Source of the DNA: JASGDB01 sp049841315
GTDB lineage: Bacteria > Bacteroidota > Bacteroidia > Flavobacteriales > Weeksellaceae
Assembly (NCBI GenBank): GCA_049841315.1
Contig: JASGDB010000044.1
Location: 1-17,517, forward strand
Reading direction: 5' to 3'
Length of the DNA stretch: 17,517 bases
A program made the translations under genes and the position numbers. The notes beneath the pieces are model-generated. The model was not told the origin of the DNA and searched no databases. It was given only the letters and a program-made list of their open reading frames with translations. Positions 16,576 to 17,517 of the stretch are shown here, in pieces; positions within the stretch are counted from its first letter, which is position 1, and every line of letters starts with the position of its first letter.

Positions 16576-17205
16576 ATGAGTGCCAAGGTCAAAAAAAGTT
16601 CTGCTGAAAGTGTTTTCGTTAATGACAACAATAGGATTTGTACCATTTCTGAGCGAAAAGTCATTGATATGACCAACCGTTTCTATCTCGAAATGTCTAA
16701 AAATATTCTCAATGAAAAAGAATATGATATTATGTCCAAACTTTTGATTGACAAACGGTCATTGGAAGCAGTGTCTGCTGAATATGGTGTTACAAAAGAA
16801 GCAATCCGACAAACCTATAAAAAAATATTCTTCAAAATAAAATCAGTTTCGGAACTCATTACAGAAATCAATGTTTTAAAAGAGAAGAAAAATCAACTTT
16901 ATCTGGAATACATTTCCGAATACAAAAAAAAGACAAAAGAAAAGACAGAAAAAGAGGTTTTCATTTCAGATAAAAAACTGATTGACAGTCATTTCCCTTT
17001 CAGCAAAAGATTATGGAATATGCTTATTTCGTTGGAAATCTACACGTTTAATGAGTTGTTGGAAAATCCTTTGGATATGTATCCTAAATTTAGAGGTTTC
17101 AAAGGAAGTTGTATAAAAGATTTTATCCGTTTCATAGAATTTGAAAATATTGAAAATTATTTTGAAGGAAACTTTTATGCGTTCAAAAAGAAATATCAAA
17201 AATAA
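16576..17205 (+). CDS. Sigma-70 region-4-like HTH fused to RpoA-CTD-like domain
   Basis: A 209-residue protein. Residues about 44-88 (NEKEYDIMSKLLIDKRSLEA, then VSAEYGVTKEAIRQTYKKI) match the shape of sigma-70 region 4, where the known pattern is L-E-E-I-a-x-x-a-G-V-T-x-E-x-I-R-Q. A charged helical, probably coiled-coil segment spans 90-130. Residues about 137-190 (FPFSKRLWNMLISLEIYTFN, ELLENPLDMYP, FRGFKGSCIKDFIRFIE) resemble the helix-hairpin-helix C-terminal domain of RNA polymerase alpha, which contacts DNA and activators. Regions 2 and 3 of a sigma factor are absent, so it is not a complete sigma factor; a transcription regulator of the mobile element is likely. It is a single gene with its own promoter, flanked on both sides by the double-hairpin repeat. 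Confidence 0.75.
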   Translation: MSAKVKKSSAESVFVNDNNRICTISERKVIDMTNRFYLEMSKNILNEKEYDIMSKLLIDKRSLEAVSAEYGVTKEAIRQTYKKIFFKIKSVSELITEINVLKEKKNQLYLEYISEYKKKTKEKTEKEVFISDKKLIDSHFPFSKRLWNMLISLEIYTFNELLENPLDMYPKFRGFKGSCIKDFIRFIEFENIENYFEGNFYAFKKKYQK

Positions 17206-17207
17206 AC

Positions 17208-17321
17208 CACCCCGCAACCTCTTTTCCAAAAACATTTAAAATACCAAAAATGTTTTTGAAAAAGGTTGCTTCCGTTTTCTGCAAAAATGCGATTCCGACC
17301 GCAGGGAGGAATTGCATTTTT
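17208..17321. repeat. Double-hairpin repeat, copy 2 (114 bp)
   Basis: Starts 2 bases after the TAA of the 209-aa gene. First hairpin: GCAACCTCTTTTCCAAAAAC then ATTT pairs with AAATGTTTTTGAAAAAGGTT then GC, a near-perfect 22-bp stem around a loop of about 9 bases. Second hairpin: GCAAAAATGC (17281-17290), then ATTCC, loop GACCGCAGGGA, GGAAT and GCATTTTTGC (17314-17323), a stem of about 16 bp. Between two convergent genes it could act as a bidirectional terminator, but the copy upstream of the gene shows that this cannot be its only role. Confidence 0.8.
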
Positions 17322-17351
17322 GCCGCCCGATTTTTCAAAGGGCGACAAAAA

Positions 17352-17517
17352 TTATAATTTTATCGGCTGAGAATTAAAATTTTTGAGATTGAGGAAAAAC
17401 CCTCTGTTTTCGGTCATTCCGTTTCGGAATAAGTTCCACAAAAGTGAACTTCCCATTTGTGCCAAAACCGAATTGATGAACAAATCCTGCTTTTCCAATG
17501 CTTCCGCCAAACTGCAA
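17352..17517 (-). CDS. C-terminal end of an unidentified protein (partial)
   Basis: A minus-strand frame is open from the right edge to TAA at 17354-17352, giving 54 residues with ordinary flavobacterial composition: SLAEALEKQDLFINSVLAQ, then MGSSLLWNLFRNGMTENRG and a tail ending NSQPIKL. It would converge on the 209-aa gene with the double-hairpin element between them. I do not recognise the family; a mobile-element transfer protein is possible from context only. Another minus-strand frame is also open here for 47 codons but its composition is less protein-like, so the frame choice is moderately secure. Confidence 0.45.
   Translation of the reverse strand, partial: CSLAEALEKQDLFINSVLAQMGSSLLWNLFRNGMTENRGFFLNLKNFNSQPIKL

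Noticed and set aside
16322..17321. Integron attC sites flanking a gene cassette
   Set aside because: The repeat plus single gene layout is suggestive, but the hairpin ends lack the GTTRRRY/RYYYAAC core sites and no integron integrase is present.
1..17517. CRISPR array, tRNA or rRNA genes
   Set aside because: No regularly spaced short repeats, cloverleaf or rRNA-like stretch was found on reading through the window.

Overview
The window looks like DNA from a flavobacterium (Bacteroidota; a Chryseobacterium/Elizabethkingia-like Weeksellaceae member is my best guess). Three things point there: AT-rich coding sequence rich in Lys, Asn and Ile; a type IX secretion (T9SS) type A sorting domain; and a good Bacteroidota-type promoter (TTTG, 19 bp, TATGTTTG). 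The genus is inference only.

Layout. Bases 3-1163 (+) are mobile-element backbone: the end of a winged-helix protein, a DUF3853-family small HTH protein, and a DnaD-like replication-type HTH protein. Genes of this kind are common on integrative/conjugative elements and plasmids of Bacteroidota. An IS1-family insertion sequence (about 1159-2005, transposase on -) lies directly against the last stop codon. Two hairpin elements follow, one of them GC-rich and branched (2022-2098).

From 16095 down to 2106, all on the minus strand, lies a compact four-gene operon that fills most of the window. It encodes a secreted Cys-rich protein (449 aa), a secreted protein with a C-terminal T9SS type A sorting domain (616 aa), a 3433-aa Tc/RHS giant, and a small lipoprotein (149 aa). 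The giant has an N-terminal hydrophobic segment, a SpvB domain, FG-GAP repeats, a TcdB middle region, YD repeats, an RHS core and a variable tip. Gaps are 17, 19 and 1 bases. The tip (last 219 residues) reads as an alpha/beta-hydrolase with a GQSHG nucleophile elbow, so I infer a lipase-like effector. The lipoprotein starts one base after its stop codon and is the natural immunity candidate. A lipid-attacking tip paired with a membrane-anchored immunity protein makes a coherent polymorphic-toxin system. The linked T9SS cargo genes suggest export through the T9SS, because no TcA, VgrG, PAAR or other known RHS carrier is present here.

The right end (16576-17517) holds a 209-aa protein that joins a sigma-70 region-4-like HTH to an RNA-polymerase-alpha-CTD-like helix-hairpin-helix domain. 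It has its own promoter and sits between two direct copies of a 113/114-bp double-hairpin element. The last 166 bases carry the C-terminal end of an unidentified minus-strand gene. Overall the operon looks like cargo inside a mobile element, though the window does not show the element's ends.
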